Positions 7,933-16,254 of a stretch of 18,312 nucleotides of DNA are shown here, piece by piece. This DNA comes from CADCTM01 sp049671305. GTDB taxonomy: Bacteria; Cyanobacteriota; Cyanobacteriia; Cyanobacteriales; Coleofasciculaceae. Under the pieces are notes generated by a model. That model saw only the letters and a program-made list of their open reading frames with translations, searched no databases and was not told the origin of the DNA. Every line of letters begins with the position of its first letter. The stretch's first letter is position 1. The position numbers were made by a program, and so were the translations under genes. The stretch covers positions 1 to 18,312 of the forward strand of contig JBATUR010000055.1 of assembly GCA_049671305.1 (NCBI GenBank), given 5' to 3'.

Positions 7933-9216
7933 ATGAAAATTATCGCCTATACCTACAGTGAACCCCTCTTAGAATCAGCACCAAATGCAACAATTTGGGG
8001 TTGGGAAATCGAGCATATTTATCAAGATTTAGGTAAGCGAATTGAACTAGAACAGTTATTAATTGACTGTCAAAATAAACCCGCCCAATACTTATTAATT
8101 CGCCGACTAGAAGAACTAGGCGACTCAATACAAGAAATAAGCGATCGCATTATCCAAATCGAAAACCTCGGTATCCAAATCATCGCCACAGAACAACCCT
8201 ACAGCACCTCCCAAGATACCAACTTACTCAAACTTAGCGCTGAAATTCAACAAAACACCAACAGTCGTCGCCTACGCCAAGGACACGCCCGCAACCGCCT
8301 CAAAGCCTTACCACCACCGGGAAAAGCACCACTTGGCTACCGACGTGGTAAAGACCGCTACATTCTCGACCGTAGCACTGCCCCCGTTGTCAAGGAGTTT
8401 TTTGAACAATTTTTGTTATATGGTTCCCTACGCAGCGCTGTACGTTATTTAGAAAAAAAATATGGTAAGAAAATCTCCGTTTCCACAGGACGCCGTTGGT
8501 TGACCAATGTTATCTATCGAGGTGACACCGCCTACCAAACCGGAGAAGTCCTTTCTGACACCCATAGCGCCATTTTGAACCGCGAAGAAGCCGCCCAAAT
8601 TGACCGCCTGCTGCGCCGCAACCGCCGACTAGCACCCCGTACCGCCAGCGCCCCCCGCTCTTTGGCAGGTTTAGTTGTCTGTGGTGAGTGCCAGTCTCAC
8701 ATGACAGTAACCAGTGTCACAAAACGCCGCCAAGACCAAGAATACCTCTATCTACGCCCCATAAACTGCCCCAAAAAACCGAAATGCCGCGCTATCGCCT
8801 ATGAAAAGATCTTGAGTAGCACAATTAGTCAGATTTGTCAAGAATTACCTCGTGCCGTCGCAGCGCTCAATGCTCCTAATTTAGATGGAGTTAAACAATC
8901 ATTTGCTGCTGAAATTGCCAACAAACAACATATATTAGAGCAACTACCCACACTGACGATAAGCGGCGTCTTGGATCGAGAAACCGCAGAATTACGGGCT
9001 TACAAACTGCGGGCAGAAATCTCCCAACTACGATCGCGTTTGGGCGCCTTACCACCAGTTAACCTAAAAGCGATCGCGCAAGCCGTATCAATTCCCCAAT
9101 TTTGGAGCGACTTATCAGAATCAGAACGTCGTTTCTACTTTCGAGAATTCATCCGCGAAATTAAACTAACACGCCATGACCAAACCTGGCAATTACAACT
9201 AATATTTATTTTTTAA
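7933..9216 (+). CDS. Serine-recombinase-like protein with degenerate catalytic domain
   Basis: This 427-residue protein has the layout of large serine recombinases: a short resolvase-like N-terminus (1-120), a recombinase DNA-binding domain (about 125-230, opening with GKAPLGYRRG), a zinc ribbon (C250, C253, C279, C285) and a C-terminal helical, probably coiled region (about 315-375). The N-terminal domain is abnormal. The possible nucleophile S9 is present (AYTYSEP), but the RVS arginine is T7, and the LDRLGR motif reads LEELGD (59-64), so the equivalents of gamma-delta resolvase D67, R68 and R71 are E60, E61 and D64. Strand cleavage is therefore doubtful, whereas the DNA-binding parts look intact. 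The fold is related to XisF-type enzymes, but no excised element, att-site pair or xisH/xisI partner is seen. It may be a domesticated DNA-binding protein. The ATG at 7933 follows the VOC stop by 22 nt with a weak ribosome site. Confidence 0.85.
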   Translation: MKIIAYTYSEPLLESAPNATIWGWEIEHIYQDLGKRIELEQLLIDCQNKPAQYLLIRRLEELGDSIQEISDRIIQIENLGIQIIATEQPYSTSQDTNLLKLSAEIQQNTNSRRLRQGHARNRLKALPPPGKAPLGYRRGKDRYILDRSTAPVVKEFFEQFLLYGSLRSAVRYLEKKYGKKISVSTGRRWLTNVIYRGDTAYQTGEVLSDTHSAILNREEAAQIDRLLRRNRRLAPRTASAPRSLAGLVVCGECQSHMTVTSVTKRRQDQEYLYLRPINCPKKPKCRAIAYEKILSSTISQICQELPRAVAALNAPNLDGVKQSFAAEIANKQHILEQLPTLTISGVLDRETAELRAYKLRAEISQLRSRLGALPPVNLKAIAQAVSIPQFWSDLSESERRFYFREFIREIKLTRHDQTWQLQLIFIF

Positions 9217-9224
9217 GCCAGAAG

Positions 9225-9247
9225 CCTCAAAAATTGTCCTATTGAGG
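9225..9247. terminator. Weak hairpin between convergent genes
   Basis: CCTCAA (9225-9230) and TTGAGG (9242-9247) form a 6-bp stem with an 11-nt loop, 8 bp after the recombinase-like stop and facing the GH116 stop. The T tract after it is poor. Position suggests a terminator; structure gives only weak support. Confidence 0.35.
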
Positions 9248-9295
9248 GTAATTTTCAAGTAAGACGGTGCTCAGTGACCACAGCTTAGGAGAATT

Positions 9296-11704
9296 TTAGC
9301 ATTCCCGATAAACTGCCCAAATTGCCATCGCCCGTAGGTAATGACTCGCCCGGAATGTCCCTGCTGCTGTAATAGCTTCAGGAGTTCTAAATTGCAGTCC
9401 ATTTTCATACACCCGACGCACCACAACCTCCGTAAGCTCAAACGCCTCCTGCTTCATACCTTGTTGAATCAAAAAAGCCGCCAAACCAAAATTAATGCCC
9501 GTCCAAACTTCCAAAGGATGAGTTGCATCAGGGTTTTGCGGTGTACCATCTGGTTTAACGCCGTTTGCCGCGCCAAATTGAGCATTATGGAACTTTAAAA
9601 AGCAAGATTCATATACCGTTTTCAGTGCCGACTGGACACACTGCTTGGGTACAATATCCGGCAGACCTAATAATTGAGCATAAAACTGACCACATAATTG
9701 ATCCGCCATGACAATATCTGAGCCGCTTTCACTATCTAAGCGATAATATTGACCATTCCAGAGTTTTTCTTGATAAATTGGTCGAGATTTTTCTAACCAC
9801 TGATGATAAAGCTCAACGTGGATCTGAATTGACGGCAAGTCGGGTGTTTCTGGCAGTTGGGACGGATAATTGGAGAGGATTTTAGCGATCGCAATTGCCG
9901 CCTCCAACGCCGCTATCCACAACCCACCACAATAAGCACTAACTCCCTTCAACTGCCAATCATCAAAGGTTTGATCTGGTGCACCGGAGTTTTCGGGAAT
10001 GCCATCACCGTCTAGATCAAACCTCTTTAGGTAAGCCAAAGTCTCAACAATTGCCCCCCAACATTCCCACAAAAACTCTGTATCCTGACTACCCGTTAAA
10101 ATAAAATCGCGGTACACCTGCAAGACAAAATCACAACCTAAATCTTTCCACTGATTGCAATCTTGATAACTGGTGTAATTAGTATTTTCCCAAGGATGCT
10201 CATTAGGGGCACCGAGGTCGTGGGGCGTTGCACCAGCGGCTTTTCTAATCGCGCTAGCTTGGTTGTAACCAACAATCCGGGGTGTTTCGTCATTTTTGGG
10301 AATCGCCCGTGCAAAGGCTTCTAAGACGGCTTTATCCAGCTTGGGCCAAAGCATTGCTAGGGCAAAAGAGCCATATAATCGTACATCTAAACTTTCGTAC
10401 CAACGGTAATCAAGACATTCCAAAACGCCAAATTGACCAACCGGATCACGGTCATCAGCGGCACTCCAAAGCGTACCACCATCAGCAAGCAGGTACAACT
10501 CATTAAACAGCGCCATCTTAAACCAATTGGGCAAATCTTCTCGGTTTAAAATTGGTGCTTGCCAAGCTTGAATTTTCTCAAGCCACAAGTCATCATGCTT
10601 AAGTGCGGTGCGGAGAATTGACCAAGCATTACTGCCATTGCGACCAAAAAAATCGGTATAGCGTCGGTAATAATTAATATTGGGGGCAAATTCTGTAATT
10701 GGGAAGTCCCACGCCAAGATAAAGGGGATTTTACGAGTTTTACCAGGACGAATTGTAAAACGAATCGCGATCGCTGCGGCAATTTGTTCGCCTGGTGAAG
10801 CGGGTGTTTCATCTTGATTATCTGGTAATTTGCCATCTGCGGCAAAAGTCCGCCAAACTTCAGCGCCATTACCTGCCGGGTTCCAGCGACTATGATAAAA
10901 CACTTCTAAGCTAGGATTAGTTACTGTGGCAAAACAAAGTTGTCCTTCACCTTCTTGAATTTCGTCATGAAGTCGCACTCTGTTTAACAAACAGCCTACT
11001 CGAAAGCTATCGACGATCCATTGATTAAAGTTGCCTGTACTATCAGCCCAACGCGGTTGATATTCATAAACCGGACTACCATCATCGCGTACTTGCACCT
11101 GTGGATTGTTAATTGCATTGGTAAACCAACCCACCATATTCTGCCAAGTCAGCATAATACTTATGGTAATCGGCTGATCTGTGGGATTATGTGCCGTCCA
11201 CTCAAAAACCGCCACCGGATAACTGCTTTCTTGATAAGATCCTGCCCAAATTGGCGAAAATTGTTGGCAAGTTAATTCAGTTTGAAAAACATGGTTATAA
11301 ACGAACCACGATCGCGGATACAGAGCATGATAAGTTCCTGTACTATTGCCTTCTTTTAATTGAGGATACCACTGCCAACTGCTCAAAGTGCCATCTGAAG
11401 GCGCTTCGGTACACAAAGCATAAGCTTGCGCTGGAGCATTTTCTGTCTGTTCAAATATACTAAACTGACAAGCAGGTAGACTTTTAAAAGTATGTTCACC
11501 ACCATCGAGATGCCATAAATTAAAGTCTCCCCGTGATGAACGTCCAATGCAACCTGCACCAAAACCCCCTAGAGGCATTCCATGCCAGGGACCATCATCA
11601 AGATTACTAGGATAGCGGACTGTATAGGGTTTGTCCCAGCCAAGTCCTAGGGGACGCTGCCAGCTACATTCCGGGATTTTTGGGTGCGGTTCGGGATTAA
11701 TCAT
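9296..11704 (-). CDS. GH116 family beta-glycosidase (GBA2-like)
   Basis: This 802-residue protein matches glycoside hydrolase family 116, which includes human non-lysosomal glucosylceramidase GBA2 and prokaryotic beta-glucosidases and beta-xylosidases acting by a retaining mechanism. An N-terminal beta-rich domain (about 35-345) starts around GMPLGGFGAGCIGR (42-55). The catalytic helical domain follows, with family segments YRWYESLDVRLYGSFAL (433-449), DGDGIPENSGAPDQTFDDW (565-583) and SAYCGGLWIAALEA (589-602). The likely nucleophile is E429 and the acid/base D581. Their 152-residue spacing equals that of E441/D593 in the Thermoanaerobacterium enzyme, as I recall the numbering. No signal peptide or membrane helix is evident, so it is probably cytosolic. 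The natural substrate in cyanobacteria is not known; a beta-glucolipid is one option. The Uma2 gene is 53 bp upstream on the same strand. Confidence 0.92.
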   Translation of the reverse strand: MINPEPHPKIPECSWQRPLGLGWDKPYTVRYPSNLDDGPWHGMPLGGFGAGCIGRSSRGDFNLWHLDGGEHTFKSLPACQFSIFEQTENAPAQAYALCTEAPSDGTLSSWQWYPQLKEGNSTGTYHALYPRSWFVYNHVFQTELTCQQFSPIWAGSYQESSYPVAVFEWTAHNPTDQPITISIMLTWQNMVGWFTNAINNPQVQVRDDGSPVYEYQPRWADSTGNFNQWIVDSFRVGCLLNRVRLHDEIQEGEGQLCFATVTNPSLEVFYHSRWNPAGNGAEVWRTFAADGKLPDNQDETPASPGEQIAAAIAIRFTIRPGKTRKIPFILAWDFPITEFAPNINYYRRYTDFFGRNGSNAWSILRTALKHDDLWLEKIQAWQAPILNREDLPNWFKMALFNELYLLADGGTLWSAADDRDPVGQFGVLECLDYRWYESLDVRLYGSFALAMLWPKLDKAVLEAFARAIPKNDETPRIVGYNQASAIRKAAGATPHDLGAPNEHPWENTNYTSYQDCNQWKDLGCDFVLQVYRDFILTGSQDTEFLWECWGAIVETLAYLKRFDLDGDGIPENSGAPDQTFDDWQLKGVSAYCGGLWIAALEAAIAIAKILSNYPSQLPETPDLPSIQIHVELYHQWLEKSRPIYQEKLWNGQYYRLDSESGSDIVMADQLCGQFYAQLLGLPDIVPKQCVQSALKTVYESCFLKFHNAQFGAANGVKPDGTPQNPDATHPLEVWTGINFGLAAFLIQQGMKQEAFELTEVVVRRVYENGLQFRTPEAITAAGTFRASHYLRAMAIWAVYREC

Positions 11705-11757
11705 GCACTGATTTTACCGAGATTGGGCGATCGACGAAAAGTCTTTCATTGTCTTGC

Positions 11758-12498
11758 TTAGTCTGACAACATCTGCATGACTTCTTCCAAGGATAAACCT
11801 AATGCCTGGGCTATCTGTTCTTCATTCAATCCTAAATCGATTAAACGAGGCACGGCATTTGTAATAGTTTGTTCAGCTTGTTGTCTTGCTTGTTCAGTTT
11901 CTAGCGGACTCAAAAGCCTTCTTTGTGAAACGGGTTCATAAAAGCGTAATTCTTTACCAAGCAGTCGTAAATCTAGCCCTAATACTTGACTATGAATTGA
12001 TAATACTCCATCTGCTAATAAACTAGGTGTAATCGATTGATACTTTCCTTCAACCAAACGAGAACCTTTAAGTTGTTGCTGCAAATAATCTCCAGTTGGG
12101 TCATACTGAAAGTACTCTGAGACACCCATTTTTTGATATTTCTGCGGTTTGTCAGCTTCGTCGTTTTCTTGAGTCGTTTTTGAAGTGACTTCCATAACAA
12201 AATCTGGAACTTTACCATTTTCTTCCCAAACTTTGTAACTCATTCGTTGCTTTTTTTCGACACCTTTAACGACCAAAACATCAGGCGCGACTACGGCATC
12301 AGGAACGCCTTTTTTGTAGTAGACGAACAAGTTGCCGGAAACATAAACATCATTTTGGTTTTGGAAGTAAATACTGAGAGCTTCCACGCCATAAATTAAA
12401 TAATCTCGTGCTGCGTCGCTCTCCGCCATTGGTGTACCATCGGAGCTTGGGTAAAAAATGTCAGTTTCGTTATTGAGTTGGCTTTTCAAAGTCGTCAT
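11758..12498 (-). CDS. Uma2 family (DUF820) putative nuclease-fold protein
   Basis: This protein (246 residues from the ATG at 12498) belongs to Uma2/DUF820, a restriction-endonuclease-like family greatly expanded in cyanobacteria and without a settled function. The fold's acidic and basic positions are visible: D73 in VVAPDVLVV, and E103 with K107 in PDFVMEVTSK, a PD-(D/E)XK-like arrangement. The C-terminus (about 200-246) adds a short charged helix and a GLNEEQIAQALGLSLEEV segment, a helical tail also seen in other nuclease-fold families. The ATG is preferred over a TTG at 12504; no good ribosome site is present for either. There is no methyltransferase or other restriction component nearby, so a restriction role is not supported. 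A terminator lies upstream, between it and the cNMP-binding gene, suggesting independent transcription. Confidence 0.88.
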   Translation of the reverse strand: MTTLKSQLNNETDIFYPSSDGTPMAESDAARDYLIYGVEALSIYFQNQNDVYVSGNLFVYYKKGVPDAVVAPDVLVVKGVEKKQRMSYKVWEENGKVPDFVMEVTSKTTQENDEADKPQKYQKMGVSEYFQYDPTGDYLQQQLKGSRLVEGKYQSITPSLLADGVLSIHSQVLGLDLRLLGKELRFYEPVSQRRLLSPLETEQARQQAEQTITNAVPRLIDLGLNEEQIAQALGLSLEEVMQMLSD

Positions 12499-12576
12499 AG
12501 CCAAAAGACATCAACTTAACGGAGAATTTAAATATAGCATTTAGGCATCAGTAAAAAGCTCAGTGAAGGAAAGAGA

Positions 12577-12609
12577 AAGCGGACTTTTATCTAACTTATT
12601 AGTCCGCTT
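12577..12609 (-). terminator. Terminator-like hairpin after the cNMP-binding gene
   Basis: AAGCGGACT (12577-12585) and AGTCCGCTT (12601-12609) form a perfect 9-bp stem with a 15-nt loop, beginning 7 nt after the stop codon at 12617. On the minus strand it is followed by a pyrimidine-rich TTCTCTTTCC rather than a pure T run, so it may be a moderate intrinsic terminator. Confidence 0.6.
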
Positions 12610-12616
12610 CAATCTG

Positions 12617-13084
12617 TTAGCCTGTTTTGGTAAGATCATGTGCTGGAGTTCTTGCCTCATAGACATTAACCTTACTGTTCAATTCGCGAATGCGGCGAGA
12701 AAGCAGACGGATAATATTAACAGCAATTCCTGGTGTTTCATCAATGGCATCATATAGTTGTAACTGAGTCAATACCAAACACTCACATTCTTCGAGGGCT
12801 GTAACAGAAGCAGATCGAGGTTCAGAATCAAACAAGGACATTTCACCAAAACAGGTACCCTGTCGTAGTTGTGCCAAATCGCGATCGCCTATATGTACCC
12901 GTACCATGCCGGAAACTACAATATAAAGCGATCGTCCTTCTTGTCCTTGTGTAAAGATTGTCTGATCGCGAGGAAAAGATAGCTCATCCATGACAGAAGC
13001 TAGCCTAACAAGAAAATCGTCTCGCAATTCTTGAAAAATTGGGACAGCCCTGATAAATAATAGACGCTCAACACTGGTTAACAT
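12617..13084 (-). CDS. Stand-alone cyclic-nucleotide-binding domain protein
   Basis: This 155-residue protein is one CRP-type cNMP-binding domain (about 12-130) with a short helical tail. The phosphate-binding cassette is intact: F79-G80-E81-M82-S83-L84, then P89-R90-S91-A92, where E81 and R90 normally contact the ribose and cyclic phosphate. This suggests real ligand binding, most likely cAMP or cGMP. There is no helix-turn-helix domain, so unlike CRP it should not bind DNA; it probably works as a sensor or regulatory subunit. It lies 130 bp downstream of the transporter-like HEAT gene on the same strand. Related nucleotide-transporter-like proteins elsewhere carry such a domain fused to HEAT repeats, making that protein its most plausible partner (inference). 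The C-terminal tail is basic and polar. Confidence 0.9.
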   Translation of the reverse strand: MLTSVERLLFIRAVPIFQELRDDFLVRLASVMDELSFPRDQTIFTQGQEGRSLYIVVSGMVRVHIGDRDLAQLRQGTCFGEMSLFDSEPRSASVTALEECECLVLTQLQLYDAIDETPGIAVNIIRLLSRRIRELNSKVNVYEARTPAHDLTKTG

Positions 13085-13214
13085 CGGCTGTATCGGTTAG
13101 CGACGAGCTATTTTCGCTTGACTATTGTGGGAAACTATCAGTTTACCTTAACGTCTTACTTGCGCGTGATTATCTGCTGATAAATCGCTTTGTTTGCTGA
13201 TTAGACAGATTGAA

Positions 13215-16200
13215 CTAACTTACCATACCCAATTCAACAATCATCTGCTGCACCAGTGACGCTACTATCGGGTCTGAATCATTTTTTAACATCGGTAATA
13301 ATTCACTGCAAGCACGAGGTGAGGCGGCTTTTAGATAAGCCAAAACTGCCTCCCGCACAAAACCCGTGGGATGACGCAAGCAAACTAGCGTCGCTTCGGG
13401 TGATAAACTACAAGGCGCGGTTCGGGCTAAATGAAAACAACAAGCTAAAGCCCAATCTGGTAGAAAGTGACGCAAATCAATTAAGCGACGAATGCGATCG
13501 CTTGGATTCATGGCATTATAAGGTACCAACTCAACCAAATACGACAATCTTTCTGCCGTAGAGCGACGGTCTAAAATTCCTAATAAGGCTCGTTTATGAG
13601 GCAAATCTAGGGTATTATCCAAAATTTCTAAACCCAAGGCAATATTTGTCCGTGACTCTGACGCCAAATTAAATGCTGCTGCTTGGATAGCACTTGCCGG
13701 ATAAAGAAACTTCATCAGCAAGAAACAGCGATCAAATAAATCACTCTGCAAGTCTTCTAGCGCCCCTCGCAACAAGTCTGCCTCTCTGCCTGCCAGCTTT
13801 TCCGGACTTAAATCCAAAATAGCAGCATAAACTTGACCCAAAAACAACAATTCTTGCTCAATTAAAGTTTCAATACCACTACGCCCAAAACGATCAAGTA
13901 CAGTCTCAATGCCTGCTTCTTGGGGAATTTTCAACAACGTCCGCAAAATATTACGCCGTGTGGTTCCCCAACTGGTAATTAATTGTTCAATTAACTGATT
14001 AATTGTTTCTGGGGTGCCAATTTCACCCAATGCCGTCCAAGCTTGTAATCGTACCAAATCAGGCTTGTGGACATCTACCGCCAATTCCATCAATAAAGCG
14101 ATCGCTTCGTCTCCCAAGCGCACCAGCGCCATCCTTGCCGCCTCACGGGTGGATTTATAATACAACCCCCGTACCAAGGAAGAATAATACTCACTTAAAT
14201 GAGTTGCCGCAATCACTTCCAGCAAAGCACAACGCACCCGCAAAGATTCATCCTGCAACAAATTAGGAATATAAAGCCTCAGTGCTTGCAAATAATCTGC
14301 CTCACCCAGCGCCCGCGTCCCCATAACTCTCTCACGTTCCCGTTTTGAGGTTAACATCCGCCGCAAAGCATTGGTGGCTTCTGCCTTTTCTGTAGGAGTT
14401 CCCCGACGCAAAATCAACGCTGCTGCCGTCCCCCGCACATTTGGATCAACGGCAGAATGTAGATAAGGTTTGATTTTTCTGACATCCAATTCTGGCTGAA
14501 TTAACCAAACATAGCGTAGTGCTAATGCCAAAACGTCTGGTGGCGGTTTTTGGTCAATTAGCACCTGTACATTTTTTAGATAAGCAGCATTAGGATGTTC
14601 TAACATTGCCTCCAAACTTTGACGCTGCAAGGGTACAGATAGTCTGGGCAACAAGGGCGCCAAAACTTCTCCGACACTGGCTGGCTCAATTTGGTATAAA
14701 AGTTGAATACAAGAGCGTTTATCGGCTTCTGTACCTGGTTGTTCTAAGGCTTCCACAACTGCCCGTTTAAATGCTTTCAAGTCTACATCGGAGAAGCCCA
14801 GGCGTCCTTGTTCGGCACTTTTAACTAGTAATGATACATAGCTTGCACGTAGTAACCAACCACTAAGCAGCCAAATCAAGGAAAAAACGATAATAACTGC
14901 GATAAATACACGACTCAACCATTGCTGCAACAAAGCTTCTGGTACGTTGGGAAAAAACCAATGAAATCCGCCAATAATGGCGAGGAGGCTAATGCCTGTA
15001 ATGCCTGCTGTTACTGGTTCAGCAATTCCCTGTACGGTGGTTTGGACGGAATTACGGATCGCTTCTGGTAGCGGTTGAAAAAGGACGGGTTCGATGCCGG
15101 CAATTAAGGTGTAGCGAAACAATTCATCGATGAATCTTAATAATAGTAGTCCGACAAATAGCCCTGTAATTAATTCGGGGACAACGATAACTTGTTTAAC
15201 TAGCCCAATTATGAAATCAAATGTGCCTGTTAGTGTTAGTAAGCCTAAAATGGTTAGGGAAGCTGGCAGCAACATGGCGGCGACAAAAACGCCAAGTTTT
15301 TCGATGGCACGGCTAGAGATAAACCATTGACTAGTCAGTTCAAATATCCCGATTGTGCCGCTAAATACGCCGAGAAAGCCGGCAATATCGGATGTATCGG
15401 GTAGTTGTTCTTCTAATTGCGTTAAATATTGGAATTCCACCAGCAGGTACATCACTTCTGCCAAAATGAAAAAGGCAAATAAAGGGATGATGTAGGTTCT
15501 TAATGGTCCTGTGGTGCGCCGTAGTGAAAATTCGGGTTCGTTTTCGTCCCACTGCCCGGAGTTGGGGGCATCGGGGAAAGCCTGACTATAGCGTTGACTG
15601 AGGTAATATAGGGTGCCTGCGCCGACAAACATGGCAATGGAGGCGAGGACGATCACGTTTTCAATTTTCCCCACTACCAGCAAGACGAGTGGTAAGGAAA
15701 ATCCGGCTATCACGTCGGCGACTAAAAGTCCGCTGGAAATTAAGGGGTAGGTGCGTTTAATTTCGCGGATATTGAAGAGTTGATTGGCGGCTACTTGCGA
15801 GTTGAGGTCGTTTAGGACTTCTACCGCATCTGTCCACAGACGTAATAAGAAGACGGTAGCCAGAGCAATGAAACCATCTAAGGCGCTAATACCGAGGGTG
15901 AAGCGTAGTAATAATAAGGGGCTAGCAGCTAGTATGGCGATCGCTACCAAAACAGTTCGCATTGGTAGAATACTTTGCAGCCAAGAATACAACACACCCA
16001 ATGCCGCACACATGGCGGAACTAGCGATGTAGATAACAGGCAACCACTTCGCGCCATATTTATCCAAAAACAGCGCTATAGAACTGTATTCAAACCACAA
16101 CCAGCCGATCGAAGTAGCAGTATAAAAGGCGAACATTAATAAGGTTCGTTCGCCTTCTTCTGGACGTAGGTTAACCCATTGAAGGATTTTCCGTACCCAG

Positions 16201-16235
16201 CCGCTTTGAACCTGTGTACGAGTTTGCAGTTTCAT
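13215..16235 (-). CDS. Multi-pass transporter-like protein with C-terminal HEAT repeats (Npt/MFS-like)
   Basis: This 1006-residue protein has two halves. Residues about 30-462 form many hydrophobic helices (roughly 10-12 membrane spans) like the ATP/ADP-carrier (Npt1/Npt2) branch related to the major facilitator superfamily, including the span-flanking segments FIDELFRYTLIAGIEP and PLPEAIRNSVQTTVQGIAEP. Residues about 485-1000 are soluble and helical with repeated pairs typical of HEAT repeats, for example PNVRGTAAALILRRG and DESLRVRCALLEVIAA; such solenoids bind partner proteins. Plant and parasite members of the carrier branch move nucleotides, but free-living bacterial members with HEAT tails have no proven substrate, so transport is unproven here. 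The next gene downstream encodes a cNMP-binding domain that could dock on the solenoid. The ATG at 16235 has AAGGA about 12 nt upstream, a little far. It is separated from infC by 107 bp holding a large hairpin. Confidence 0.85.
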   Translation of the reverse strand: MKLQTRTQVQSGWVRKILQWVNLRPEEGERTLLMFAFYTATSIGWLWFEYSSIALFLDKYGAKWLPVIYIASSAMCAALGVLYSWLQSILPMRTVLVAIAILAASPLLLLRFTLGISALDGFIALATVFLLRLWTDAVEVLNDLNSQVAANQLFNIREIKRTYPLISSGLLVADVIAGFSLPLVLLVVGKIENVIVLASIAMFVGAGTLYYLSQRYSQAFPDAPNSGQWDENEPEFSLRRTTGPLRTYIIPLFAFFILAEVMYLLVEFQYLTQLEEQLPDTSDIAGFLGVFSGTIGIFELTSQWFISSRAIEKLGVFVAAMLLPASLTILGLLTLTGTFDFIIGLVKQVIVVPELITGLFVGLLLLRFIDELFRYTLIAGIEPVLFQPLPEAIRNSVQTTVQGIAEPVTAGITGISLLAIIGGFHWFFPNVPEALLQQWLSRVFIAVIIVFSLIWLLSGWLLRASYVSLLVKSAEQGRLGFSDVDLKAFKRAVVEALEQPGTEADKRSCIQLLYQIEPASVGEVLAPLLPRLSVPLQRQSLEAMLEHPNAAYLKNVQVLIDQKPPPDVLALALRYVWLIQPELDVRKIKPYLHSAVDPNVRGTAAALILRRGTPTEKAEATNALRRMLTSKRERERVMGTRALGEADYLQALRLYIPNLLQDESLRVRCALLEVIAATHLSEYYSSLVRGLYYKSTREAARMALVRLGDEAIALLMELAVDVHKPDLVRLQAWTALGEIGTPETINQLIEQLITSWGTTRRNILRTLLKIPQEAGIETVLDRFGRSGIETLIEQELLFLGQVYAAILDLSPEKLAGREADLLRGALEDLQSDLFDRCFLLMKFLYPASAIQAAAFNLASESRTNIALGLEILDNTLDLPHKRALLGILDRRSTAERLSYLVELVPYNAMNPSDRIRRLIDLRHFLPDWALACCFHLARTAPCSLSPEATLVCLRHPTGFVREAVLAYLKAASPRACSELLPMLKNDSDPIVASLVQQMIVELGMVS

Positions 16236-16254
16236 CTCTTATTTAGTCCTTAAC

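Noticed and set aside
7933..9216. Integrase of an excisable element of the XisF/fdxN type
   Set aside because: Catalytic residues are replaced, no paired attachment sites or xisH/xisI genes are visible, and the flanks look like ordinary chromosomal genes.
9341..11463. Several open frames of 70-107 residues on both strands inside the GH116 gene
   Set aside because: They overlap a full-length, well-conserved enzyme in other frames and have no motifs; they are shadows.
11758..12498. Uma2 protein as part of a restriction-modification or defence system
   Set aside because: No methyltransferase, specificity or helicase partner nearby; the family is widespread in cyanobacteria without such partners.
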